From Tamarix chinensis (lineage: Eukaryota > Streptophyta > Magnoliopsida > Caryophyllales > Tamaricaceae), in contig CM060172.1 of the NCBI GenBank assembly GCA_030549775.1, positions 130,437,122-130,501,121 on the forward strand: 64,000 bases of DNA, in the 5' to 3' direction. Below the pieces are notes generated by a model that saw only the letters and a list, made by a program, of their open reading frames with translations, was not told where the DNA came from and ran no database searches. A program made the translations under genes and the position numbers. Each line of letters begins with the position of its first letter. Position 1 is the first letter of the stretch. Positions 53,337 through 64,000 of the stretch are shown piece by piece.

Positions 53337-53785
53337 CCCACTATTCTTAAACCGGTAGAACGATCTAAAACTTCTTGGGGATAACACACCCGATCCACTA
53401 TTATTTTCGGTGGAACAGAGGTGATAACATCTCCTCAGGATATAACGCTTCCGAGCCATTATTCTACCCGGTGTAACAGGAATAAATCATCTCCTCGGGG
53501 CATAACGCCCCCAAGCCACTATTCTACCCGATGTAACGAGAATAAATCACCATAGTCTTGACTCACACATTCTTCCACTTTAAATCATTAGTATCTTTCC
53601 CATAGGTTGTAAAGGTATGTTTTATTCCACGATGAGTAGGCTCCCCACTATTCTCAACCGGTAGAATGGTCTGAAACTTCTCGGAAACAACACACCTGAG
53701 CCTGTATTCTTTCCAGTGGAACGAAGATTAAAAACATCATCTTGGGGCAAAACTCTCCTAAGTCACTATTCTACCCGGTGGAACG
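53337..53785. repeat. Array of CCGGT/ATAATAGTGG-type motifs
   Basis: About seven copies near 53340, 53394, 53455, 53514, 53646, 53700 and 53763. The form CCACTATTCTACCCGGTGGAAC is the reverse complement of a sequence close to the CCACCGG...AATAGTGG motif at 48211-48810. Several copies have lost parts. Confidence 0.8.
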
Positions 53786-55187
53786 GAATACATATATATA
53801 GATTTAAGAAAAATAATCCCATGGCCTTACTCACATGCTCTTTCACTTTAAATGATTAGCATCTTATATAAGATTGATTCTTAGGTATAGGACACAGTCA
53901 AAACATATATACATATAGCATGGAGCACAATCATTATGCTCGGTAAATCGATATGCATATAATATAGGTTTAAATCTCCAAGTCCTATCAAACCCTAATT
54001 ACACTTTCTTTAGTATTCATTCTCCCATGTTGGTTGTTCTACTCACCTTATATTATGTCATCACTCAAATCCCTTCATTAGTATCATACCCAAAAAGCAC
54101 AACCAAGTTTCCATGAGTTTACTTTAGTAATCTCATCCCGATGTATATATATTAAACACTGAAGTATCCAAGTCTAAATCCCATAAAATTGTCGTAACCC
54201 TTCATATGAATTGTTCGTCATTTCTAATTCTAATAGATAACATCTAAACCCTGAAGATGGAATAATAATATTAACATCTCAAGATGGCTTGCCCCAAATT
54301 TACCATTAACATTTATGACCCCAAATAATAATAATATTCCCATGAATTACTCAAGTTATTATTGTCATAACTTAAGTTTCCTAACACATAATTTACCAAA
54401 CTTCCTTAGTATCCCATAATGACCAAGTTACCCTTTTAGCACAATTAACACCTTTATTTCATAAAATATTAGACCTTCCATACATATTATTTTTCCAAGT
54501 CTTCATTCATCATCATACCTCTATTAAGCCCATTTACTACGACTCACTCAACCCACATTTCATTCCTTAACTTATAAATTTCACCAATATAACATTATCA
54601 TTATTCAATCCATAATTCATACCTTAAGTTATATTTTCACAAATATGATGTTCATATCATTCAACCCATATTTCATACCTCAAAATATAATTTCACAAAT
54701 ATGTCATTGTCATCATCCCACCCTTATTTCATACCTTAAAATATATTTTCACAAATATGACCTTATCATCATTCAACTCATATTCCATACCATGGATATA
54801 TTTCCACAGGTGTGATATTGTCATTATTTCAACCATAGATATATTTCCATAAGTGTGATATCATCATTATTCAACCATAGATATATTTCTATAAGTTTGG
54901 CATCATCATTATTCAACCATAGATATATTTATAAAAGTGCGATGTCATCATCATTCAACCATATTCCATGCTATAAAATGCATTCACACAAATATGATAT
55001 TATTGTCATAATAATAACATATGATACCTCTTACCAACTCTCATCTTCTTTTAACATAACATTCCTATTAGCAAAAATTGTTAATATCAACATATGATGT
55101 ATAATACAACAATAATATCATGGAAGACACATTTAGCCATACAAGCAAACATCATCATAAGTCCTAAGCATTTAATAGTATCCTTAC

Positions 55188-55252
55188 TGACTAGGACACG
55201 GGGCTCTATGGATGCAAATCCTAGACTCCCTCCAAGATCACGGGAAAATCAC
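55188..55252 (-). other. Exon-like segment in the minus-oriented LTR
   Basis: On the minus strand, 65 bp between an acceptor TTTTCATAG and a donor GTAAGG. Equivalent in size and position to 46853-46914. Confidence 0.4.
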
Positions 55253-56658
55253 CTATGAAAACAAGATAAAATATGACTAGGATCAAAGGTTTAAAATTAA
55301 GAGGGATATCATGGTAGAGAAGGGTAAAATTAGAATTTACCGGAGTCAAATGGAAACTTGAAGTGTATAGAAGTGTAGAATAATGTGTGGTGGATCTATG
55401 GTTAAATTTTAGTGGTGTTTAGACAAGATTTGGGGTAAAAATAGGGTTGCATAGCTAATATGGGAAGTTGCACAGCCAGGCGGTGCAAAAGTTGCACAGC
55501 TATGCAGCACTAAGTCAAGAGAAAATAAAATGCACAGCTAGGTGGTGCAAAAGTTGCACGGCCGTACAAAATCAGGCCGAGAGGAAAATTGTTGCATGAT
55601 CGGATGGTGCAAGGATTGCACGAATGTGAAGCAAGTGTTTTAAGCACTGCATGGCCATGCACACTGTGACACTACAACAAATGAGAGGGAGAAGGAGGGA
55701 AAAGAGGCGACAGTAGGCAGTGATGGCCGGAAACCACGAAAGGGAAGGTTAGGGTGACCTTGGTGGTTAGTCCACCGGCCAAAAGGTGGCGAGTGGTGGC
55801 TAAGGTGGTGCACGATGGAAAAAGATGGCTGTGCAAATGCCAAAACGGGGATAGGAAAGGGAAGAAGAAGAAGAAAGTGAGAAAAAAGGAAGGAGAAGGG
55901 TGAGGGAGCTCAGTAATGGCTCTTTAGCACAAAATATCAGCAGAGTTAGGCAAAACCAAGGAGAAGTAGTGAGAGTGTGAGGGGAGTGTGTGTGTGTGTT
56001 GGTGTGGTGAATCAGGGAAGAAAGAAAAGAACAGGGGTGGCGTGCGATGGGGAGGATGGTGATGGTGCAGCTACAAGTTGATGATGGAGGTGATGGTTAT
56101 AGAGGATTACTAGGGTAGGGTGGTAGCTGCAAGGTGAGGATGGTGATGGTTGATGGAAGTGTTACATAGGCGTGGAAAGGATAAGAAGGCTACAGGGAGA
56201 TGGGGTATGTGACAGGGGAAAGGTGAAAATCTACAAAGATGGGAGAAGGAAAAGAAGAAGAAGAACGGTGATGGGTGATGGATGAGGGTACAGAAAGGTG
56301 ATGGGTGGTGGTGCAAGTGGGGGTGCAAGTGGGTGGTGCAAGTGGAGGTGCAAGAGTTGCAGCAAAGATTAGTGGGAGAAGGGGAAGAAGGACAGAAAAA
56401 GAAAAGGAAAGGAGAAATGGTTGAGGGGATTAGTTTAGGGTGATTTTAGATTAGTTTAGGGTAATTAGGATTAGTAGAAATTTTAGCTCATTTGATTTTG
56501 ATTTACAAATTATGGTTTATCAAAGTTAAAGTTTTTGGAATTGATTAATGTTTTGGGATTAATGATAAGTTAAAGCTAATATAGGATTTAGTAGGATTAG
56601 AATCAAATTAGGTGCTAAAGATGCGGGATTAGCTTAAGCAAATTTTCAAGTTATTACA

Positions 56659-59600
56659 TCCTAAGACTAATACAATCACAAAATTAAATATAAATTCTTC
56701 AAATTTTAATATTAACAATATATCTAAAAATCGTGTTCTAACTCTAAAGTTTCATACACACGATAATAACATCATACTTTTTTGGGTTATTATTTCCAAC
56801 TTAGGGCATTCTCTTATTTTATTAAACTTAGGTCATTCATAATTTCTCAAAACATTTCAACGATATCCTTAGAATATTTTAATCCATATAACACATTAAA
56901 ATACTACAATTTCTATGTTAAATCCATATTGACCAAAATACCCTTTAAAGATAATCTAACGCCCTTATTTTATAAAACCCTACATATCCAACATCATTAT
57001 TTTAAGATCCTCAAATTACAAATCACCATACCTCTTGCATATACTCATTTTCCACTTACCACACTTATTCAATCCCACATTATATTTCCACATGTTATAC
57101 TAATCTACAAAATACGACATAGCATAACAACATCGTATTAGTACATCTATCTACATTATTACTCTTTTTCCATCATAAAACCACATTTTCATATCATAAC
57201 AATAATAAAATGCATTTAGCAACATAATAATAACAACGTGATAACATACATAATCATAAAAGACATTTAACACAAAAACCCTAAACAACAACTAGTATCC
57301 TTACTGAAAAATGCACTAGACTCTAAGCACTTGTCCCATCTCACCTTCTCCGAAACTTCCAAAAATTACCGTAGGAAAAAAACTCCATTAGGACTTAATC
57401 ATATAATTAAGGAAAATTTAAAGAAATAGAGAGTGGAAGGATTGGAGCAAAATTGAAATGAGACTCAAAGGCGTGATCGGGGAACTTGCGCAAAAAAAGA
57501 GGGCAGAGCGGAAACAAGTGCCGAAGCGAAGGGAGTGGCACCAACCTAAGCTATTATCGATGGTGGTTGGGGAATGGTGTAGGAGGCCAAAATGAGGTGT
57601 GCAACGGAAGAGGAGGTTGAAGGTGGGGGTGTGCAATGGTGGAGGAGGCCAAATGGAAGTGGGGGCTTTAGTTGTTTTGGCCGAAAATGATAAGGGAGAA
57701 ACGGTGGGTTTGGGCGATGGTTAGGGGTGCGAAACTATATTTTTGACCGGAGGTTGGAGGAGGGAGTGAAAATTTTTTCTGGTGCAAAGGAGTGTGGTTT
57801 GGTAAGGATTTGTGTTGTGTTGCTTGGTTGTGAGGTGTGTTTGGTTATTTTTTTCCAAGGGGGATGGGGGCTTTAGTGGGTTTTTCTAAAATTAGGAGAA
57901 GTGTTTTGATGAGTTTGACTAGTGGTTGTGGTGTGGTTTCAGTGGAAATGGTCGGTGCTAATGGGGGATTCAAGTCAAGGGTGGCTGATGGTGGTTTTTT
58001 GGGTGTGTTTGGCAACGAGAAGAAGGAGAAAGGGAAGCATGGAGAATCTACGTTTAGTGGTGCAATTGACATAAAATAGTGGGAGAAAGGGGGTTGGTTG
58101 AGGCATTTGATGTAGTATTTTGTGAGTATATTATATATATATATATATATGCATGAATAGAGAGGGAAGGAGATGGGTAAGGCATGGACATAATTTTTCA
58201 ACAAAACCCATCAGCATAGGGTAACGATGATGATGTGTTGATGGGGTAGTGGGTAGGTGATGGAGGCATGGTAGGGGCAGAGGCATGTTCGGGTGAGATT
58301 TTACGCAAGAGAAGGGAGAGGTTGGAGAGAAATAAAAGCAAGGTCGACTAATAGGGAAAATAAAACAAGAAGGAGAAGGGAACAAGGAAAAAGGGAGGGA
58401 GGAAATAAGTGTGGTTCTATAATTTGATTCAGGATAAAAATAATATATGTTAGGGTGCTAGGATATTTTAATTAACAACTTTCTAGGGTTAGGTTTATAT
58501 TAGAGTATTAATAACCCATAATAGATATTAGGGGTAAATAAAATATTAATTTCTTGATATTAGAATTATGTTACGATATTAATTACTTAATATTAGATTT
58601 AGCAGAAATTTAGTATACTATAATATCAACCCAAGCACATTAAGGTACCCTAGTCATACCGACACATAAAGACAGTACAGTATCCTATCGACTATCAAAT
58701 CAAGAGCACGAAGTTACCCTAATCACACTATCACAAATAAAAAAAACCATAGTACCATAATGATAAGGACGCATAATCCATAAGTATGCATATCATCTAA
58801 AAAGTGTGCAAAACTAGATAGATTAATATATAGGGTCTGGATATGGCACTAAGGCACACCAATAAAAATTCATAACCAACCGTGGGCTAAAACACGTCTT
58901 TAGGGTAGTGACCTCTAAAGAGCCACAATTCCCAATCTTTATGTCTCTCACTTTAAATATTAGTACTTTATTAAGATGATCGTAGGTATCACATAATACA
59001 CAACTACATTTAATTCCCTTAACCATTTTTACTCATTTTCAATTATTACATAAAAACATAATCAAAGTCAATACTGAGGTCAACATCATAATCTACCAAG
59101 GCCATCCTACATTTAATTATTCATATTTAGGCAACTTAGGCTAGAAATAACTAAAATGCTCTTGAGCCATAATTATCCTATTATTATCTATTTTAAATAG
59201 TAATTACATTTCATTAATAATTTATCATGAAAATGATAAAATAAACTAAGTTAAATATTTTAGTATGCGTATAAATTATCAAACACAACAAATGACCATA
59301 TTTTCCTTACACATGATTTAGCACGTGAAACCCTAACATGCATATCTAATTTATCAAAACCATATATTTCCATACTCAACAATATATAGTACATATTAGG
59401 TATAGTTATCAGAATAAATATCATGATACACTTTAAAAGACCAAATTGCCTCTTAGGTAGACAATGATAATAATCATGCTAAAAATACACCTAAGTATGC
59501 TTAATCAATAATATTAGATATACATGACATAGATAATTTATTTCCAACATTAAGCCTATTTTAACATACTTTCGTACGCAAAATATTAACATAATCCATT

Positions 59601-60150
59601 TTACCAAATTCTATACTAGCATTATTAGACAAATAATTAAAATGTAACAACATGATTAACACGATATACATCTAAACCTTAACATTTCAACATGAAATAT
59701 TTAATATTTTAGTAAAGCACATACGTTGCCTAATCTCCAACAAAAGTACAAAATATAAGTAACCAACTAAAATTACCAGGCTCTACTAATAAACCTTTTT
59801 TACTTATATATAAAACCAACAATATATATTATATAGAGAATTATAAAAAATAAAATATATAAGTAAAAACAAATACTGCACTACTACTAGTACTACCTAA
59901 AGTCGGTTTGAACGAGAATAGGCAAGCAACAATGGAGGAGATGGATGCATGGTCGGGTAGAGAAAGGGGTTGTGAGGAGAAGGAGCTAAGTGAGATCTAT
60001 GAAGGTGGTCTTTTGAATGGGGATGAAGGGTGTAGCACAAAGGCACAATAGGGAGATAATGGTGGCTAACAATGAGGTTGTGTGGTAAGCTTTTGCAGCT
60101 AGGAAAGAGTTGTGTGAAGAGTTGATGGTGCAAGGAATTGTGCATGACCA
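56659..60150. repeat. Duplicated 3' flank, copy 2 (matches 17066-17207 plus 27603-30940)
   Basis: Continuous here, so it shows the state before the copia insertion: GGGTTATTATTTCCAAC at about 56785-56801 spans the target. It contains the sister copies of LTR relics A and B. A (TA)n run lies at about 58130-58150. Open frames are AT-rich or low-complexity and carry no domain. Confidence 0.85.
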
Positions 60151-60253
60151 TTCAAGTAAGGATTCATATTTGTATGAGGAAGGATGCATGGTTGCGCGAG
60201 GATAGGTGCATTGGCAAGGATGCACAATTGTGAGAGGGATGGTGCATGGTTAT
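60151..60253. other. Short unassigned stretch before the last LTR
   Basis: GGATGCA-type short repeats; no gene. It ends GGTTAT just before the LTR terminus. Confidence 0.4.
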
Positions 60254-61042
60254 TGTAACACTCCCAGAATTTGGAACTAAAAATTATGCTTAAAAAGTTA
60301 ATTTCGAAAGCTAAAATAGTAAAACTACAGGGTGTTAACCCCACACTTGGTACAATTTTGGTTTCCTCTACCATTCTCATACCAAGTCCTTAGGCTAAAA
60401 ATATTACTCCACTCAAATGAATGAAACAGTTACAAAAATTAATATAGAGAGAGTCAAAGACTATTAATATCATTTCAAATAGAACTAAGTGGTTACAAAA
60501 TTTAATAGAAGGAAATCACATAAATACATAAGAGTACAAGAAACATCCGAATCAACAAATATTAAAAAAACACCAAATAGCTATGACTCATAATCCAAGT
60601 ACTAGCCTTCAATTGATCTCACAAGTTAACCTGTAAAGACCACTACCCGTTGAGTAAGTAAGGGCTCATGAAAAAGAAACCTTCAATACAATGGTACTAA
60701 GCAACCCATTATACAAAAATAATATGAAAATCCCCGATGGAACACATATAAGGCTTCACGACAATATATGGTATAAAACATTGAAACTTATATGCGATGA
60801 TCAAAATATAATATTCATATCAGATAAAAAAAATGACAACAAATACACATGTTACTCATACTCTTTCATTTAGAACATAATAAAACTTACCAATCAAGCA
60901 TCCAAAAGATGATTTCTAAAATAATCATTAGGGCCAAGCTCAACATAATAAGCATGACCATATATATCGTATCTTAAAATCAACACCAATAATATCCATA
61001 ACATACCAGGTAGGGCTCAAAGGCATAACACCAAATATAGTT

Positions 61043-61252
61043 AGACACAAAGGCTACTACCAAACTAAAGAAAGGCACAAAGGCTACTGTCAACCCACAA
61101 GTAGGCATAAAGTCTATTGCTAGACCACAGGTAAGTACGAAAGCTACTACCAAACTACATGTAAGCTTAAAGGCTACTACCGACCTATATATTAGCACAA
61201 AAACTACTACTAAATCACAGGTAGGCACAAAGGTTACTACTGATCAATCTAA
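61043..61252. repeat. Seven 30-bp tandem repeats
   Basis: Units start at 61043, 61073, 61103, 61133, 61163, 61193 and 61223, consensus near AGGCACAAAGGCTACTACCA. The same array with six units occurs at 39647. Confidence 0.93.
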
Positions 61253-63734
61253 TAATCCAATAATAATAATCATTTTCATTTTTATTTACTTGATGGGATA
61301 TCATATCAAACTAGAAATACAAAGGTACTCTAGTCATATTGGCACACCAAGATAGCACAATATCCTACTAACTATCAACTCAATGACACTAAGGTACCTT
61401 GTTCATACTAGAATACGAAGGTAGAACAATATCCTACCAACAAGGACACCTGATACATAAGTGTGTAGAGGTAAATAAAGTAAGATATAGGGCCTCGCTA
61501 GGGCACTAAGGCACACCAACAATAGTACATAATCAATTATGAGCTAGCAACCCCTAAAGAGTCACTATTTTGTATCTCGAGGTCTTTCACTTTAAATATT
61601 AATATTTTATTAAGGTGACCATAAAATGACAATCAATTACACATATCTAGTTTCCATACTTAACCATTTTTTCTCAGTTTATATTTATTCAAGATGGCCA
61701 TAGATAAGGTCAATATCAAGGTCAAAATTAAAATTATAATAAAGCCATCCTACACTCAATTATTCATAGTTAGGTGCACTAGGCAAAATATGACCACTAG
61801 GAAAAATTCATAATTACCATATTATCATCCATTTCAAATACCAATTTCATATTATTTATTAGTTTTTCATGAAAAGGCTAAAATTTAATAATTAAATTAT
61901 TTATCATGAAATTAAATTATCAGTCACACCGAATGGCTATTTTACTCTTATATATGATTTTGCATGTATAATCCTTATATGCACATCTAATCTATCTAGA
62001 ATCACATAATCTCACATTCTACAATATATAATACTTGTCAAGCATGCTTATTGGCATAAATAACATAGTATGGTTAAAAAGATCATATTACCCCTAGGGC
62101 ATGCACTTATAATAACCATACCGGAATACACTTAAATATGTTCAACCTATCATTTTACACATACATATCATATATAATCGTTTCCCAGCATTAGAACCAT
62201 TTTAACAAACTTTTGTACACATAATATTTTACATAAGATAACATGCTTCCTTTTTCTAATTTTCGTGCTAAGAATAATAAGCAAATAATTTTAATGTAGC
62301 GAATATGTGTAAATAATATTCTAATGTGTTATCATACAATATCTAAATATTTTAATAAAGTATAAGAATTAACTAATTTCCATCAAAAGCAAAATTCATT
62401 AGTAGCCTACTAAAAATTATTAGGCTTTGGTAATCAAAATTTCATACCTAAAAATAATATCAAATTAAATAAATTAATATTTAACTGACAAAATAATATT
62501 TTTTATTAAAATATTAATTAAATAAAAAATTCTAAAATGCCTATAAGTAAAACATGGATTAAGTTTTATGTTGGAATCCTTATGTTGCCCATACAACATG
62601 AGTATAGGCAAGGTGGGAAGGCTCAAGGAGAGAAAGGTTATATAGGTAGAGGTGTTAGCTGAGGGGGTGGCACTAGTGGTGATGAGGGACGCCAGTGATG
62701 GTGAGGTAGTGAGGCACGGTTGGGGAGAAAGGATGGTGCGAGGCCAAAAAAAGTCGGGGAAAAGAGAAAAGAGAAATGAGAAGATAATAAGGAAGGTAAT
62801 TGTTGCAGTAAGGAGGGTGAGGGTGGCATAGCAAGGGTGAGGATGTGGTTGCAGGCATGAGGTGTGGGTGGTGAGCTTTAGTGGTGGTGGTGTTGGTCGA
62901 TGCAAAAAGAGAGCAACATGGAGAAGGTGATATGTCGTTTGTGAGGCAGAGGAAAAAGGGATGCATAGGATGTCAAGTAGATGTGGCTGGAGAGGTAGGA
63001 GGGTGGTGTTGGGATGCTCGACGGTGAATGGTGGTGCTACAAGGGAGGGAGTGTTTCGCTTGACGAGCAACATAAGGAGAAGAGGTAGCTAGATTGAGAG
63101 AAATAAGAATAGATGTAAGGGATGGAGAAGGAAGAAGAAAAGGAAGGCAAGGCTTAGGTATGAGGATGCTTCTCGATGGGTGTGTGTGTGTATGTATGTA
63201 TATGTAGAGGTGAGGGTTGGGGAAAATGGTTCAATGTAGAGAAGATGTAAGGAAGGTGGGTTGAGGCAATGTAGATAGTGTTGAGGTGGGTTGCAAAGGA
63301 GTGGGTAATGGAAGGGGCGTGTAGGGGGAAAGGAAAGGGAAATGTAAAAGAGGGGCATGCATGGATTTTTTGGTTAGAAGAGAAAAGGGGGGTTGGTGTG
63401 CATGGCATGCTAGTTCAATGTAAGGAAGGATGGTATAGAAGAGAGTTGTTTTGGGGGAGTGATTGGGTACAGAATGGGGTGTGTTTGGGTGAAGAGGATG
63501 TGTGTTGGCCAAGGGAGAAGGAGGAGTAAATAAAAATTTTTTTAAAAAAAAAGAGGGAAAATGGGTTAGGTTGGGAGGCCTAAAGAGCAAAAACAAAAGA
63601 TATGGGTTGGGTTAGGTGGGCTGAGAGGGAGAAAGGGACAGAGAGAGAAAAATGGAAAAAAGTGGGTTGGGCATAGAGAGGAAAAAGAAAAGAGGAGGAA
63701 AGAGACAAAAAGAAGAAAAGGGGAAAAGAAAGAA

Positions 63735-63741
<7 letters not shown>

Positions 63742-63772
<31 letters not shown>
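63742..63772. repeat. (AT)n microsatellite
   Basis: About 15 AT dinucleotides between a purine-rich tract and AT-rich DNA. Confidence 0.9.
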
Positions 63773-63778
<6 letters not shown>

Positions 63779-64000
63779 AGGGTTAGAATTAAAATTAGAT
63801 TATATTTAGGTTTAGGATAAAACTAATTTATCTGAGTTTAGGGTATTCAATTAGAAAAAATAAATCGGGTAAAATTTATCAATTTAATGTGGATTTAAAT
63901 AAAAAAATTAAAATAAAAGGTAATTATTTAATAATTTATCGGGTTAACAAGAACATTTAAGCTAATATTTCAGGGTTAAATTTCAAATAAAAGACTAAAT

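Larger units (their letters stand above)
52737..56658 (-). mobile_element. Solo LTR (3.9 kb), minus orientation
   Basis: Plus-strand ends are TGTAACACCCCCAAATTT and AAGTTATTACA. The target duplication is TCTTA (52732-52736) and TCCTA (56659-56663), one mismatch; gene 1's flank has the unoccupied site CATCTCCTAAGACTAA. It contains no coding domain. On the minus strand it has a C-rich part (plus strand about 55670-56400), an exon-like piece (55188-55252), AT-rich DNA, and an array of about seven CCACTATTCTACCCGGTGTAAC-type motifs (53337-53785). It is related in layout, and by the array motif, to the LTR at 44072 but is not a close copy. Confidence 0.88.
60254..64000 (-). mobile_element. Giant LTR, minus orientation, cut by the window edge
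   Basis: Begins TGTAACACTCCCAGAATTTG, nearly the reverse complement of the 3' end of the LTR at 44072-49486. On the minus strand the order is C-rich part (plus strand 62580-63730, G-rich), exon-like piece (62374-62447, weak donor), AT-rich DNA, then the 30-bp array. No gag-pol is seen. The other terminus is not in the window, so it cannot be told whether this is solo or part of a full element. Confidence 0.75.

Noticed and set aside
61043..61252. CRISPR-like regular 30-bp periodicity (also 39647-39826)
   Set aside because: Contiguous degenerate tandem repeats without alternating spacers, in plant nuclear DNA inside an LTR.

Overview
This is nuclear DNA of a flowering plant. It has spliced 2-oxoglutarate dioxygenase genes with plant-type introns, nested LTR retrotransposons, CACTA transposons and a LINE relic, and much AT-rich intergenic sequence. 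No sequence feature fixes the species; the giant LTRs suggest a repeat-rich genome. Only two host protein genes are visible in 64 kb.

The core of the window is a tandem locus duplication. Gene 1 (15097-16452) and gene 2 (50750-52125) each have two exons and encode 371-residue dioxygenases resembling feruloyl-CoA 6'-hydroxylase (F6'H, the step that leads to scopoletin-type coumarins). They differ at five residues, all in exon 1. Their surroundings are duplicated too. Upstream lie repeated units that carry a CACTA-type end (9540-14167, 32790-39640 and 40990-43101), then a distal 5' flank (14168-14950 and 43102-43858). Downstream lies a shared 3' flank (16453-17207 continuing at 27603-30940, and 52126-52736 continuing at 56659-60150).

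After the duplication each copy was interrupted by different elements, and the sister copy shows the empty site. Copy 1 received a 10.4-kb Ty1/copia element (17208-27597) with 5-bp target duplications. Its gag-pol frame is broken by two stops and two lost catalytic residues. A 3.7-kb non-autonomous CACTA element (18955-22633) is nested in its leader. Copy 2 received a 3.9-kb solo LTR just downstream (52737-56658). A 5.4-kb solo LTR (44072-49486) lies inside a segment that separates gene 2's proximal promoter from its ancestral distal flank by about 6.7 kb. A third LTR of this style starts at 60254 and runs off the right edge, and decayed relatives lie in the duplicated 3' flank.

The left 9.5 kb holds a minus-strand L1-type LINE relic (about 870-3010) and AT-rich DNA without recognisable genes. 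The most unusual signals are: the two gene copies being nearly identical from mid-intron to the 3' UTR while the flanks differ by 1-3%; a short splice-bounded exon-like segment of 62-78 bp at the same relative place in the related giant LTRs, with a family-specific short tandem array between it and the LTR 3' end in the larger copies; and an unequal number of CACTA-end-bearing units upstream of the two genes (two complete before gene 1, six before gene 2).
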